Assembly: GCF_039655865.1 (NCBI RefSeq)
Contig: NZ_JBBYXL010000006.1
Location: 124,001 to 188,000, forward strand
Length of the DNA: 64,000 nucleotides
Reading direction: 5' to 3'
From: Prosthecobacter sp. SYSU 5D2
GTDB taxonomy: Bacteria > Verrucomicrobiota > Verrucomicrobiia > Verrucomicrobiales > Verrucomicrobiaceae
The notes under the pieces were generated by a model that was given only the letters and a program-made list of their open reading frames with translations, was not told the origin of the DNA and made no database searches. Below are positions 42,084 through 50,099 of this stretch, piece by piece. A program made the position numbers and the translations under genes. Positions within the stretch are counted from its first letter, which is position 1, and each line of letters begins with the position of its first letter.

Positions 42084-43889
42084 TTAGCTCCAGGCTGGCT
42101 TTTCAGCCTCAAAACGCACCCTTTCCTGGGTCATGGGATGCGTGAAGGCGACCTGCCAGGCATGCAGGCAGAGCGGGGCGGCTGCAGTATCCAGGGTCTG
42201 CGTATCGCCCACGGTCTGGCCGGGGAGATACACCGGATCTCCCACAATCGGGAAACCGAGCTGCCAGAGATGGATGCGGATCTGGTTGGTGCGGCCGGTG
42301 ATGGGCCGGGCCTCCACCAGGGCAGTGCCGTCTTCATTTCGGAGGATGACTTTAAACTCCGTGCGGGCCTCGCGCCCGTTCTCCTCGTCCACCTCCCGGC
42401 TGCCCATGGCACCTGGCACATCACTGATCGGTGCATCTGAGAAAAAAGAGTCTTCAGGAGGATGGCCCTGCACCTTGGCCAGATACACCTTTTCCACCTC
42501 GCCACGGGCAAACTGGCCCTGCACCAGCCCGGCAAAGTGCCGCGTCCGTGCCACCACCAAAAGCCCGGTGGTATTCGCATCCAGACGATGGCAGGCCCGG
42601 GGCTTCTGCGGCAGATAGACCTCCTGCAGGATGTATTGCAGGGTGTTCCGGTTAAATCTCCCGCCCGCATGCATGGGCAGCGGGGCGGGTTTGACGAGAA
42701 CGACCACAGCTTCATCCTCATGCAGAAGACGGATGTCCGCATTCACATCCGGCTCAACATTTCCCGGCAGCAGCCGCAGGTAGCGCTCCCCTGCCCTGAC
42801 GATCAGATCTGGGGCCACAGGCTTCTCGTCCTGGTTCAAAATGCGCTGGTCTGCGAACCGCGAGAGCAGTTCTTCCTGCGGCACATGCGGCAGGATGCTG
42901 GTCAACGTGTCCAGAAGGGTCATGCCATCGCAAGCTCTAGGCACATTCAGCGGCTGCTGATGGTCATACGGCGCGCTGCCAGGCAGCGGCGTGCACACCG
43001 CGCGGATGGCCTCATGCCGGGCGGCGATGTTTTCCGCCATCTTCTGCTCCGTGGTCTTGTAGCAATAGACGCAGGATACATGCTCCACAAAACGCTCGTC
43101 TTTTTGATCTTCCTCCGTCAGGGGCGACTGGCAGACATAGCACTGGGTGGATTCCGTCTCGCTCAGCGCCGGGTCCACGCCCACCCGCTGGTCAAAGACA
43201 AAACACTCGCCGTCGTAGTGGGCACCGCCCACTTCCTCGAAGTACTTCAGAATACCGCCCTCAAGCTGCCACACCTTTTCAAAACCTTCCCGCTCCATGA
43301 ATGGAGCCGCCTTTTCACAGCGGATGCCGCCAGTGCAAAAGGTAACGATAGGCTGCTGCTTCATGGCCTCCGGCAGGCGGCGCACGGCCTCCGGGAAATC
43401 CCGAAAGTTGTTTACACCGATGACATGAGCCCCTTTGAAGGTTCCCAGCTTCACCTCATAATCATTACGCGTGTCCAGCAGCGTCACCGGGCGGCCTTCA
43501 TCCAGCCACTGTTTCAAAGTCCGTGCTTCCATCCGGGGCGAGGTGTATTTCGCCGGCTCGATCCCCTCCACGCCAAAGGCGATGATCTCTTTTTTAATCC
43601 GCACCAGCATGCGCCGGAAAGGCTGCTCCGCACTCTCGCTGACCTTGGGCGTCAGGCCTTCCAGACCAGGGACGTTGCGCAGCTCGGCCACCAGCAGGTC
43701 CACATTCTCCTTCACCCCGGCGATGAACAGATTGATGCCTTCCGTGCTTAGCAAAATGGTCCCTTTCAGGCCCCAGTCCTTGCACTGGCTCACCAGCCGC
43801 TCGCGCAGATCCTTCAGGTCGCTGAGAGAAGCAAATTGATAGGCGGCAATGTTGGTAATGGCGGCTGGGGCTGGAGCGGTCTGGGGCAT
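42084..43889 (-). CDS. Fusion of TrhO-type rhodanese (tRNA hydroxylation) and RluA-family pseudouridine synthase
   Basis: 601 residues. Residues 1-300 are a complete TrhO/YceA protein: an acylphosphatase-like N-terminus (LKGTILLSTEGINLFIAG), a rhodanese domain with Cys185 in TFCTGGIRCEK, and a C-terminal CxxC pair (Cys250/253 and Cys273/276). TrhO makes 5-hydroxyuridine at position 34 of tRNAs. Residues about 310-601 are an RluA-type pseudouridine synthase with an S4-like start and the catalytic motif HRLDANTTGLLV (Asp437), then ITGRTNQIRIHL. The two enzymes modify uridines in RNA, so the fusion is sensible. It is divergent from the AEP-like gene by 113 bases. Frame is continuous, with no sign of a sequencing join. 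Confidence 0.92.
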   Translation of the reverse strand: MPQTAPAPAAITNIAAYQFASLSDLKDLRERLVSQCKDWGLKGTILLSTEGINLFIAGVKENVDLLVAELRNVPGLEGLTPKVSESAEQPFRRMLVRIKKEIIAFGVEGIEPAKYTSPRMEARTLKQWLDEGRPVTLLDTRNDYEVKLGTFKGAHVIGVNNFRDFPEAVRRLPEAMKQQPIVTFCTGGIRCEKAAPFMEREGFEKVWQLEGGILKYFEEVGGAHYDGECFVFDQRVGVDPALSETESTQCYVCQSPLTEEDQKDERFVEHVSCVYCYKTTEQKMAENIAARHEAIRAVCTPLPGSAPYDHQQPLNVPRACDGMTLLDTLTSILPHVPQEELLSRFADQRILNQDEKPVAPDLIVRAGERYLRLLPGNVEPDVNADIRLLHEDEAVVVLVKPAPLPMHAGGRFNRNTLQYILQEVYLPQKPRACHRLDANTTGLLVVARTRHFAGLVQGQFARGEVEKVYLAKVQGHPPEDSFFSDAPISDVPGAMGSREVDEENGREARTEFKVILRNEDGTALVEARPITGRTNQIRIHLWQLGFPIVGDPVYLPGQTVGDTQTLDTAAAPLCLHAWQVAFTHPMTQERVRFEAEKPAWS

Positions 43890-44002
43890 GGTCTTTCAGG
43901 CAAGGCAGTGAACCGGTGACTTTATTCACTTTTCAAGGGCCTGCACATGGAATCCTGAAGCACCTGCCCAAGGCACAAAATCAGCTGCGATTATGCCACG
44001 CC

Positions 44003-45442
44003 ATGAGCACGCAGGGATTCCGTGTGAAACGAATACCCTGGATGACTCCTTTTTACAGGGACGATGCCATCCGGCAGCGTCTGATCGAATTTCTGGGTGG
44101 TGAAACGCTGGACCAGGTGACGGCTGCTTACGTCACCCACTCGGACCGCAGCCAGTTTCGCCGTGACCAGCTCATGCCGCCAAAGGAGCTGGACTGGTTT
44201 TTGGAGAGGGATCTGGACATTGCCCGCTCGCTGGCGGATTCAGAATCCCTCATTTTCCATCTCGACATTGAGTATGTGAATTTTGACTCTCCGGCAGAAG
44301 CGCACCTGGACCCCGAGCGCACTTTTGAAATTCAGGAACCTGTGGTGCGTGTAATCGAATGCCTGCTATTGCACTGGGGCATCCGCCCGCTGCACATCCT
44401 GACCGGCCAGGGGCATCATTTTGTCTGGCGCGTGGGCAGGCATACGGCCCTGGCCAAACGTCTTGTCCTGCTGGAGCCCGCCCCGGAGCTGCGCCAGGAA
44501 TGCATGGAGAAGGTGCCGCCCGAGTTCTCCCATCTCATTGACGCGACGGCCCAGAGCTCCTTCTCCGCGCAATCGCTGATCATGGAATACGTCGCACACC
44601 GCATCAAGGAGGACGCCGCACCACTCATGGAAATCCCGGTGGAAATTACGGCCGTCCATGTCGGCCCCAGCCGGTCTGGCCGCCGTGAAATCGTCTCTGT
44701 GGATATCTCTGAGTATGGGGATCCACTGTATTCGCGGATGGTCCGCCAGCCCTTCACTTATTACCTGAAACCCTGGATGCAGGGACTGGCGGACGACCCA
44801 GCGGTGAGAGGCCAAATCCCGCTCATCCGTGTCGTCCCCCTGCATGAAATGGATGTCCGTCTTGCCCTGAAGGTTCGTCAGGAGGAGGCGGAGGTGCGCG
44901 ACCTGGCCCGCCGTGCCTGCGTGCGCATCCCGGAACAGACCCACGGCACCGCCAAGCTGGTGGAAGAATACCTCACTTCTCCGCTGCGGCGTTTTCACCA
45001 GTTCTTCTATTCAGACCATCACGACCCCGTCGAACGCTGGCCACAAACTTATCATCAGACGCCCTCGCATCTCCTGCCCCCATGCATCCGGGTGCTGCTG
45101 GATGACCCCAATGACCGGCTGTTGAAACCGGCGGGCATGCAGCTTGTCACTCGCAGCCTGCTGGCCAAAGGCTGGCATCCGCGCCACATCGCCGGCCTGA
45201 TACGCTCCAAATTCGAGAACCCGGACTACGGCTGGGGACTGGACTGGGGCGATTACAATGCTGCCGTGAGGGCTGATTTTTACACCCGCATCTTTGCCGG
45301 ACTGCGTGCCACCGGCCTGGATGAACTGGTGGATTTCAACTGTGTCTCCACCCAGGAAAAAGGTTTCTGCCACTATCCCTGCGATGCCGGGAACTGCCTG
45401 GCCCCGTTACGTCAAACCCTCCTCACCCACCCCATGTTATGA
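44003..45442 (+). CDS. Putative archaeo-eukaryotic primase (AEP)-like protein with PriL-like cysteine domain
   Basis: 479 residues from the ATG at 44003; starts at 43916 and 44042 are possible. I recognise no annotated bacterial family, but the motif order fits AEPs: motif I FHLDIEY (Asp88, Glu90), motif II TGQGHHFVW (His138/139), and motif III VSVDISEYGDPLYSRMVRQPF (Asp234, Arg248), which resembles the PriS stretch that ends in R-x-P-F-S. The C-terminal third resembles the iron-sulfur domain of primase large subunit: LLPPC (Cys361), a helical stretch LLAKGWHPRHIAGLI, then Cys447, GFC (Cys456), Cys460 and Cys465. So one chain may join PriS and PriL functions. It overlaps the next gene by 4 bases. 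Primer or gap-filling synthesis is inferred. Confidence 0.6.
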   Translation: MSTQGFRVKRIPWMTPFYRDDAIRQRLIEFLGGETLDQVTAAYVTHSDRSQFRRDQLMPPKELDWFLERDLDIARSLADSESLIFHLDIEYVNFDSPAEAHLDPERTFEIQEPVVRVIECLLLHWGIRPLHILTGQGHHFVWRVGRHTALAKRLVLLEPAPELRQECMEKVPPEFSHLIDATAQSSFSAQSLIMEYVAHRIKEDAAPLMEIPVEITAVHVGPSRSGRREIVSVDISEYGDPLYSRMVRQPFTYYLKPWMQGLADDPAVRGQIPLIRVVPLHEMDVRLALKVRQEEAEVRDLARRACVRIPEQTHGTAKLVEEYLTSPLRRFHQFFYSDHHDPVERWPQTYHQTPSHLLPPCIRVLLDDPNDRLLKPAGMQLVTRSLLAKGWHPRHIAGLIRSKFENPDYGWGLDWGDYNAAVRADFYTRIFAGLRATGLDELVDFNCVSTQEKGFCHYPCDAGNCLAPLRQTLLTHPML

Positions 45443-46275
45443 ACCAATGGCCCATCGGACTTTCCACCGGCTGCTTTTATCATCGCAGCATCTTTGACGT
45501 GCTGGGTGACATCCACGCCAGCGGCTTCCGGCAGATTGAAATCTGCTCCTACCCCAAACACCTGGACTATCACCAAAAAGACCAGGTGCGCGAGGCTGGC
45601 GAAATGATGCGGAACCTGGGACTCCACCCCTTTTCCTTTCATGCTCCCTTTGCTGATCATATAGACATCACCTCCCTCGATGAATCCACCCGTCGGGGTG
45701 CCGTGCAGGAACTGATTGTCGCCTGTGAAGCCGCCGCCGCCATGGGAGCACGTCACATTGTCCTGCATCCGGGTCCTGAGCGGGAAGGCCGGCCGCCTGA
45801 GGAGGAATTCCTGCGGCACATGAACTATGCGGCCGAGTCACTCAACATCGTCGCCCGCCGCTGCTGTGAGCTGGATGTGCACCTGCTGCTGGAGAACATG
45901 CTTCCACACCTTTTGTTCGGCCACACCAGTGACATGCTTTACCTCTTGGGACAGATCCGCGAATGCAATGTCGGCACCTGCCTGGATACCGGCCATGCCA
46001 GCCTGGCCGGGGAAATCGGAACCGTGATCCACAAGCTTTCCGGCCACCTGAAAATGCTCCATGCAAACGACAACCACGGTAATTCCGATGCCCACCTGAA
46101 TCCCGGTGATGGCCGCATAGACTGGGGCTGGCTGCTTTCTGAATTAAAGCACCACCATTTCAAAGGCTCACTCATTCTGGAGCTTGCAGGCTACCCCGGT
46201 GAGACCACCCACGATACGTTACATCGCGCACGCCGTGCTTTTGATTATCTGGTGGCCGTCAATCAAAATGGCTGA
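45439..46275 (+). CDS. Endonuclease IV / xylose-isomerase-fold TIM barrel (sugar phosphate isomerase/epimerase family)
   Basis: 278 residues. All nine metal-ligand positions of endonuclease IV have counterparts: His68 (SFHAPF), His110 (HPGPE), Glu152, Asp183 and His186 (CLDTGHA), His208, Asp217 and His219 (SDAHLNPGDG), and Glu248 (ILELAG). The spacing follows E. coli Nfo closely. The DxH...PGDGRIDW motif is equally typical of COG1082 sugar isomerases, so an isomerase/epimerase is the default reading. Its start overlaps the AEP-like gene by ATGA, so the two are coupled; with a primase/polymerase neighbour an AP-endonuclease role becomes reasonable. A terminator hairpin follows 12 bases after its stop. 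Confidence 0.85.
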   Translation: MNQWPIGLSTGCFYHRSIFDVLGDIHASGFRQIEICSYPKHLDYHQKDQVREAGEMMRNLGLHPFSFHAPFADHIDITSLDESTRRGAVQELIVACEAAAAMGARHIVLHPGPEREGRPPEEEFLRHMNYAAESLNIVARRCCELDVHLLLENMLPHLLFGHTSDMLYLLGQIRECNVGTCLDTGHASLAGEIGTVIHKLSGHLKMLHANDNHGNSDAHLNPGDGRIDWGWLLSELKHHHFKGSLILELAGYPGETTHDTLHRARRAFDYLVAVNQNG

Positions 46276-46286
46276 TTGTCAAAAAG

Positions 46287-46316
46287 AGGGCCGGACCCCT
46301 TGCAGGATCCGGCCCT
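46287..46316. terminator. Bidirectional rho-independent terminator
   Basis: A perfect 9-bp stem, AGGGCCGGA (46287-46295) and TCCGGCCCT (46308-46316), with a 12-base loop. On the minus strand it is followed by TCTTTTT, a good U-tract for ending the sigma-factor transcript. On the plus strand the tail is TGTT only, but it lies right after the TIM-barrel stop. It separates two convergent genes. Confidence 0.85.
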
Positions 46317-46336
46317 TGTTCAATGATTTGTTAGGC

Positions 46337-46933
46337 TTACATAACCTTGTGATGAACGGCGCAGGCCGCGTGGCAAAGCTTGCGCATGCCAAGTTCCAGG
46401 CGGGTTTTGACAGTGCCCAGGGGCAGGCTCATGTGAACGGCAATCTGGCGCTGGCTCATGCCATGCAGGTGGGCCAGGATGACCACTTCCTTCTGCGGCA
46501 CAGGAAGCTGCTGAAGAAGCTGGTTCAGATAGTTGCTGATGTCCTGGCGCTCAATGTCATGCTCAGCGCTTTCGATCTCATAGGCATTGGAAGGCTTGGA
46601 AGCCTTCTCCAGCCGGTCAGTCGCAAGCTGGTAGGCGTGGCGCTGACGCAGACGGTCAATCGCACGGCGGCGGGCCAAAGTGATTAGCCAGCCAGCTGCT
46701 TTGCCTTTGGCGGCCGAGTAGTTGGACGCATGCGTCCAGATCTGGATGAAAACTTCCTGCAGCACATCATCAGCTTCCGTTTCATCATGAATCACAGAGA
46801 TGATGATGGACTTCAGGATGGAGTGATAACGCTGGTGAAGAATCCACAAAGCGTTAGGTTCTTTGGCTGCCAGGCAGGCCATCAGGGCTTCGTCATCTTT
46901 TTCGGCAAAGGAGGATGTTGGGGCAATGTTCAT
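46337..46933 (-). CDS. ECF-type RNA polymerase sigma factor
   Basis: 198 residues. Region 2 has DVLQEVFIQIWTHASNYS and AAGWLITLARRRAIDRLRQR, used for -10 recognition and core binding. Region 4 has LPVPQKEVVILAHLHGMSQRQIAVHMSLPLGTVKTRLELGMRKL (landmark), the -35-binding helix-turn-helix. Length and layout are those of SigK-type ECF factors. These are normally held by an anti-sigma encoded next door, but here the downstream neighbour is a terminator and a convergent gene, and the upstream neighbour is a divergent zinc-ribbon gene. Control may be by another route. Confidence 0.93.
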   Translation of the reverse strand: MNIAPTSSFAEKDDEALMACLAAKEPNALWILHQRYHSILKSIIISVIHDETEADDVLQEVFIQIWTHASNYSAAKGKAAGWLITLARRRAIDRLRQRHAYQLATDRLEKASKPSNAYEIESAEHDIERQDISNYLNQLLQQLPVPQKEVVILAHLHGMSQRQIAVHMSLPLGTVKTRLELGMRKLCHAACAVHHKVM

Positions 46934-47027
46934 GGGGAAGTCGCAATGAAGTTTGTGTGCCGCTCAATGAGCAGGTTCCCCTCCTACCAGTGCACACCCC
47001 ATGCCCCGCTCCTTCCGGCGACTCTTT

Positions 47028-47044
47028 TCGTTGATTATCAACGA
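47028..47044. promoter_or_regulatory. 7-bp inverted repeat in the divergent sigma/zinc-ribbon promoter region
   Basis: TCGTTGA and TCAACGA flank TTA. It lies 95 bases upstream of the sigma-factor start and about 170 bases upstream of the zinc-ribbon gene, in an AT-rich stretch. It could be an operator. No experimental basis; the symmetry is seen directly. Confidence 0.4.
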
Positions 47045-47065
47045 ATTAATTAAAACGTGGCGGCA

Positions 47066-47077
47066 TGCAAATTTGCA
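47066..47077. promoter_or_regulatory. Perfect 12-bp palindrome TGCAAATTTGCA
   Basis: A perfect palindrome lying 21 bases downstream of the TCGTTGA/TCAACGA repeat. Two dyads within 50 bases of an otherwise empty 280-base divergent gap (46934-47212) suggest a regulated promoter region. No -10/-35 pair can be assigned with confidence. Confidence 0.4.
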
Positions 47078-47212
47078 CAGATTGACGAAATGCAAGACCG
47101 GCACCTTGCAGCTTGCGAAAATCCTATCGTTTCTTTGCCTGTTGATGGCTGTCTATATTTTCAACAAGCGCACCGGCCTTCCGGGAGACGAATTCATATA
47201 AATCCCATTCAT

Positions 47213-47671
47213 ATGAACATGATCAATCTTGCAACCATGGACCGTCTTCGGGAGGCTGACCAGCTCTCGGACAAACTCGCCGACCGGGCTATCACCACCC
47301 GGGTACATGATGAAGCAGACATGCAGAGGTTTCTGTTTCTCACCAAACCCAAAGGCCATTACATCGTGCAGGTCAATGAGAGCGCTTATCCGGAGGCCGT
47401 CTCTTTGATCCAGGAACTGCAGGAGGCCAATGACCCCATCTGCGACCACATTTTTTCCTGTCCGGAATGCGGCTCGCTGGCGGTGGAATACCCGCAATTT
47501 ACCCGCAAATTTCTGATCACCCCGCTGCTGATTGAGTGGGCGGCCAGCCTGGGACTTTACCAGAAGAAATTCTATTGCCGCAAGTGCCATGCCATGTGGC
47601 TGCCGGCACCCGCCTCTGCATCGCCTAAAATCAGGCCTTCGCCAGAAATCCTGGTGTCTCCACCAGACTGA
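47213..47671 (+). CDS. Zinc-ribbon hypothetical protein
   Basis: 152 residues from the ATG at 47213 (second Met at 47219); the frame extends back to 47057 through the palindrome region and that part is unlikely to be translated. Two CxxC knuckles, FSCPECGS and YCRKCHA, are about 40 residues apart and look like a treble-clef or ribbon zinc site. The rest is mixed alpha/beta, with QRFLFLTKPKGHYIVQVNES and LITPLLIEWAASLGLYQ. I do not recognise the family. It is divergent from the ECF sigma factor and 20 bases before the hydroquinone reductase gene. Confidence 0.6.
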   Translation: MNMINLATMDRLREADQLSDKLADRAITTRVHDEADMQRFLFLTKPKGHYIVQVNESAYPEAVSLIQELQEANDPICDHIFSCPECGSLAVEYPQFTRKFLITPLLIEWAASLGLYQKKFYCRKCHAMWLPAPASASPKIRPSPEILVSPPD

Positions 47672-47691
47672 ATCATCCATTAATTCTTCAC

Positions 47692-48615
47692 ATGGCCCAG
47701 TTTCCCAAAGAACAAGATGAAGAAGGCGGCTTTCAACGGCAGGAGGACGCGTTCCGGCATTTTGTCACCTCCGGAGAAGGCGGTGAGTTTCCTGCGGAAG
47801 CCGGACGCTATCATCTCTACATCTCTCTGGCCTGCCCTTGGGCTCACCGGACGCTGATCGTCCGTCATCTGCTTGGGCTGGAGGATGTGATCACGGTCAC
47901 CGTTGCTGATCCTGTTCGTGATGAACGTGGCTGGGCCTTTCGTGAAGGAGAAGGGCACTCCGGGGATGAGGTCAACGGCTTTCAGTTCCTTGCCCAGGCT
48001 TATCAAGCCAGCGACCGGGACTTTTCAGGGCGCGTCACTGTTCCGGTTCTTTGGGACCGTCACAAGAAGACCATCGTCAACAATTCGGAGGACGATATCT
48101 GCCAGATGTTCGCCCAGGCCTTCCGGCAATTCCACACCCGTGAATGCGATCTGTTTCCTGCTGCCTTGCAGGACCGCCAAACTGCTCTCAGCACCTTCAT
48201 TTATGAGAAGGTTAACAACGGTGTTTACAAGGCCGGCTTTGCAACCACGCAGATCGGTTATGCCAAAGCCGCCGGTGAGGTTTTCAACGCCCTGGATGAA
48301 CTGGAGAACCGGCTATCCAATCGACGCTTTTTGTTAGGCGATACCTTTGTCGAAACAGACTGGCGGCTGTTTTGCACCCTCATCCGCTTTGATGCCGTTT
48401 ATCATGGCCATTTCAAATGCAACCTCCGGCAGATTCGTGACTACGGGCACCTGTCCACTTATCTCCGCCGTCTGTACCATCAGCCAGGCATTGCTGAGAC
48501 CGTCAGCTTTGACCACATCAAGCGGCATTATTACATGACCCATGAAGACATCAATCCCACCCGGATTGTGCCGGTGGGGCCTGACCTTTCCTGGTTGGAA
48601 AAACCGGTGCTTTAA
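47692..48615 (+). CDS. Glutathionyl-hydroquinone reductase (GST Xi/omega-like)
   Basis: 307 residues. YISLACPWAHRTLIVRHLLGL contains the catalytic Cys-Pro-Trp motif of glutathionyl-hydroquinone reductases (YqjG/PcpF group). VPVLWDRHKKTIVNNSE is the glutathione-binding strand, and LGDTFVETDWRLFCTLIRFD lies in the helical C-terminal domain. The enzyme reduces glutathionyl-hydroquinones, protecting against quinone stress in the cytoplasm. Its stop overlaps by 4 bases the stop of the convergent REC-kinase gene. It follows the zinc-ribbon gene by 20 bases and may share its promoter. Confidence 0.92.
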   Translation: MAQFPKEQDEEGGFQRQEDAFRHFVTSGEGGEFPAEAGRYHLYISLACPWAHRTLIVRHLLGLEDVITVTVADPVRDERGWAFREGEGHSGDEVNGFQFLAQAYQASDRDFSGRVTVPVLWDRHKKTIVNNSEDDICQMFAQAFRQFHTRECDLFPAALQDRQTALSTFIYEKVNNGVYKAGFATTQIGYAKAAGEVFNALDELENRLSNRRFLLGDTFVETDWRLFCTLIRFDAVYHGHFKCNLRQIRDYGHLSTYLRRLYHQPGIAETVSFDHIKRHYYMTHEDINPTRIVPVGPDLSWLEKPVL

Positions 48616-49928
48616 GGTTCCTTTGCAGAACCCCTGGAGGCAGATTTGGGAGTGGGCTTGCCGGAGTTTGCAGCCGATGTGTCCTTGCTTTTCACTTTGA
48701 GTTCTGCCAGTTCCTCCATCAAGGGAAATTGGACCATTACACAGCCGCCGCCGCTTGGACGGGAACGGTTGCCGATGGTCAGGGTGGCATGGATGCGGTC
48801 GGCAATGCGTTTTGCCGCTGCCAGACCCACTCCAAGGGCTGCGGAAGGCGGCTCATTTCCAGGTCTCATGTATGGCTGGAATTTACGCCGCAGATAGTCT
48901 TCTGAAAAACCGGGGCCGTCATCTTCCACCCGCATGACAATCCGCTGCATCTCCTCATAAATTTTCACCTCGATACGGCCCGTCTGAGGGGTGAAGCAGA
49001 CCGCATTGGAGAGGACGGCATCCACGATCTGGTGGATGGCAAAAGGCAGTGCCACAGGCACGGCGAGCGGCAGGGCGGGCGCGGACAGCACCAACTCCAC
49101 CAGCTTGCGCTTGGCCGTGACATACCACTTCCCGGCCATAGACTTCAGATCATCTGTCGTCAGTCCCGAGGTGACTTCTGAGCCGCTTTCATAATCTCCA
49201 GTCTGCTGGTGCAAAAAGTCTTCGATGGAGGCCAGCATGCGCTCCGTATCCTTGGAGGCCTCCTTGCTCAGGGCGATCCGGGTTTCCGGCGCTTTGGCAT
49301 CCGAGAGATCCTGAATTTTGGAGAGAAACAGGTAAATGCGCTGCAACGGCTTGTGCCACTCATTGGCGATGATATGAAGTGTCCGCTGGCGCTCCTCCAC
49401 CTGCCGGAGATGGCGGAGCTGGCTGCGGTGCAGGTCCACATGGGTACGAACCCGGGCCAGGAGTTCCGCCTTGTTAAAAGGTTTCGGTACATAGTCAATG
49501 CCGCCTTTGGCAAAGGCCTTCATGATGGACTGGTGCTCTGTGTCTGCTGACAGGAAAACGATAGGGATGTTTTGGGTCTCCGGATTTTCCTTGATCTGCT
49601 CACACACCTGGAAACCGTCCATTTCAGGCATCACTACATCAAGCAAGATCAGATCCGGACGCCTGGCTTTCAGTGATTTTAATGCCTCCCGGCCACTCTC
49701 CGCTGTTGACACTTGGAAACCGTCAAAGGTGAGCACCTTTTTGACGATTTGCAGATTTCGCACCTGATCATCCACTACCAGGATCAGAGCCGGTTCCGTC
49801 GCGGTTTTGGAGGAGGGCGCTTCGGATGTTGCATTTTTGCTGCGGGTCGCTGTCTGGGGAGTGCTCACGATCTTGTTCTCCAGGGTTTTAGAAGCGGTTA
49901 AATCAGGAGGCTGTCTGCTTTTTAACAT
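48612..49928 (-). CDS. Receiver-histidine kinase-like protein with Asn at the phospho-His position
   Basis: 438 residues from the ATG at 49928. A low-complexity Ser/Thr/Lys leader (1-45) precedes a complete receiver (LILVVDDQVRNLQIV, DLILLDVVMPEMDGFQV, YVPKPFNKAEL). The dimerisation helix reads IIANEWHKPLQRIYLFL where kinases have S-H-E-(F/L)-R-T-P-L: Asn189 occupies the phospho-acceptor place, with a His three residues later. The HATPase part is intact: N-box DAVLSNAVCF, DDGPGFS and LGVGLAAAKRI. It may therefore bind ATP without normal autophosphorylation. A Ser/Lys-rich tail follows. It is convergent with the hydroquinone reductase gene. Confidence 0.88.
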   Translation of the reverse strand: MLKSRQPPDLTASKTLENKIVSTPQTATRSKNATSEAPSSKTATEPALILVVDDQVRNLQIVKKVLTFDGFQVSTAESGREALKSLKARRPDLILLDVVMPEMDGFQVCEQIKENPETQNIPIVFLSADTEHQSIMKAFAKGGIDYVPKPFNKAELLARVRTHVDLHRSQLRHLRQVEERQRTLHIIANEWHKPLQRIYLFLSKIQDLSDAKAPETRIALSKEASKDTERMLASIEDFLHQQTGDYESGSEVTSGLTTDDLKSMAGKWYVTAKRKLVELVLSAPALPLAVPVALPFAIHQIVDAVLSNAVCFTPQTGRIEVKIYEEMQRIVMRVEDDGPGFSEDYLRRKFQPYMRPGNEPPSAALGVGLAAAKRIADRIHATLTIGNRSRPSGGGCVMVQFPLMEELAELKVKSKDTSAANSGKPTPKSASRGSAKEP

Positions 49929-50099
49929 GGCATGCGGCTTTTTCAAGCGAGTGGAAGTGAGAAGTTCCGGGCATCTGATCCAAGGCGACAAACACCCCGG
50001 CTTATGGGTTATCGTGCATTTGGCCGGTCATGGATGTATAAGAGTTTGAAAGAGCGATTTACACCCCGTGCTGGGGAGCAAATTTGTCCCTGCCTGGCT

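Noticed and set aside
42462-43751. A 429-codon open frame opposite the TrhO-RluA fusion
   Set aside because: Both strands are open because of GC bias, but only the minus strand has active-site motifs.
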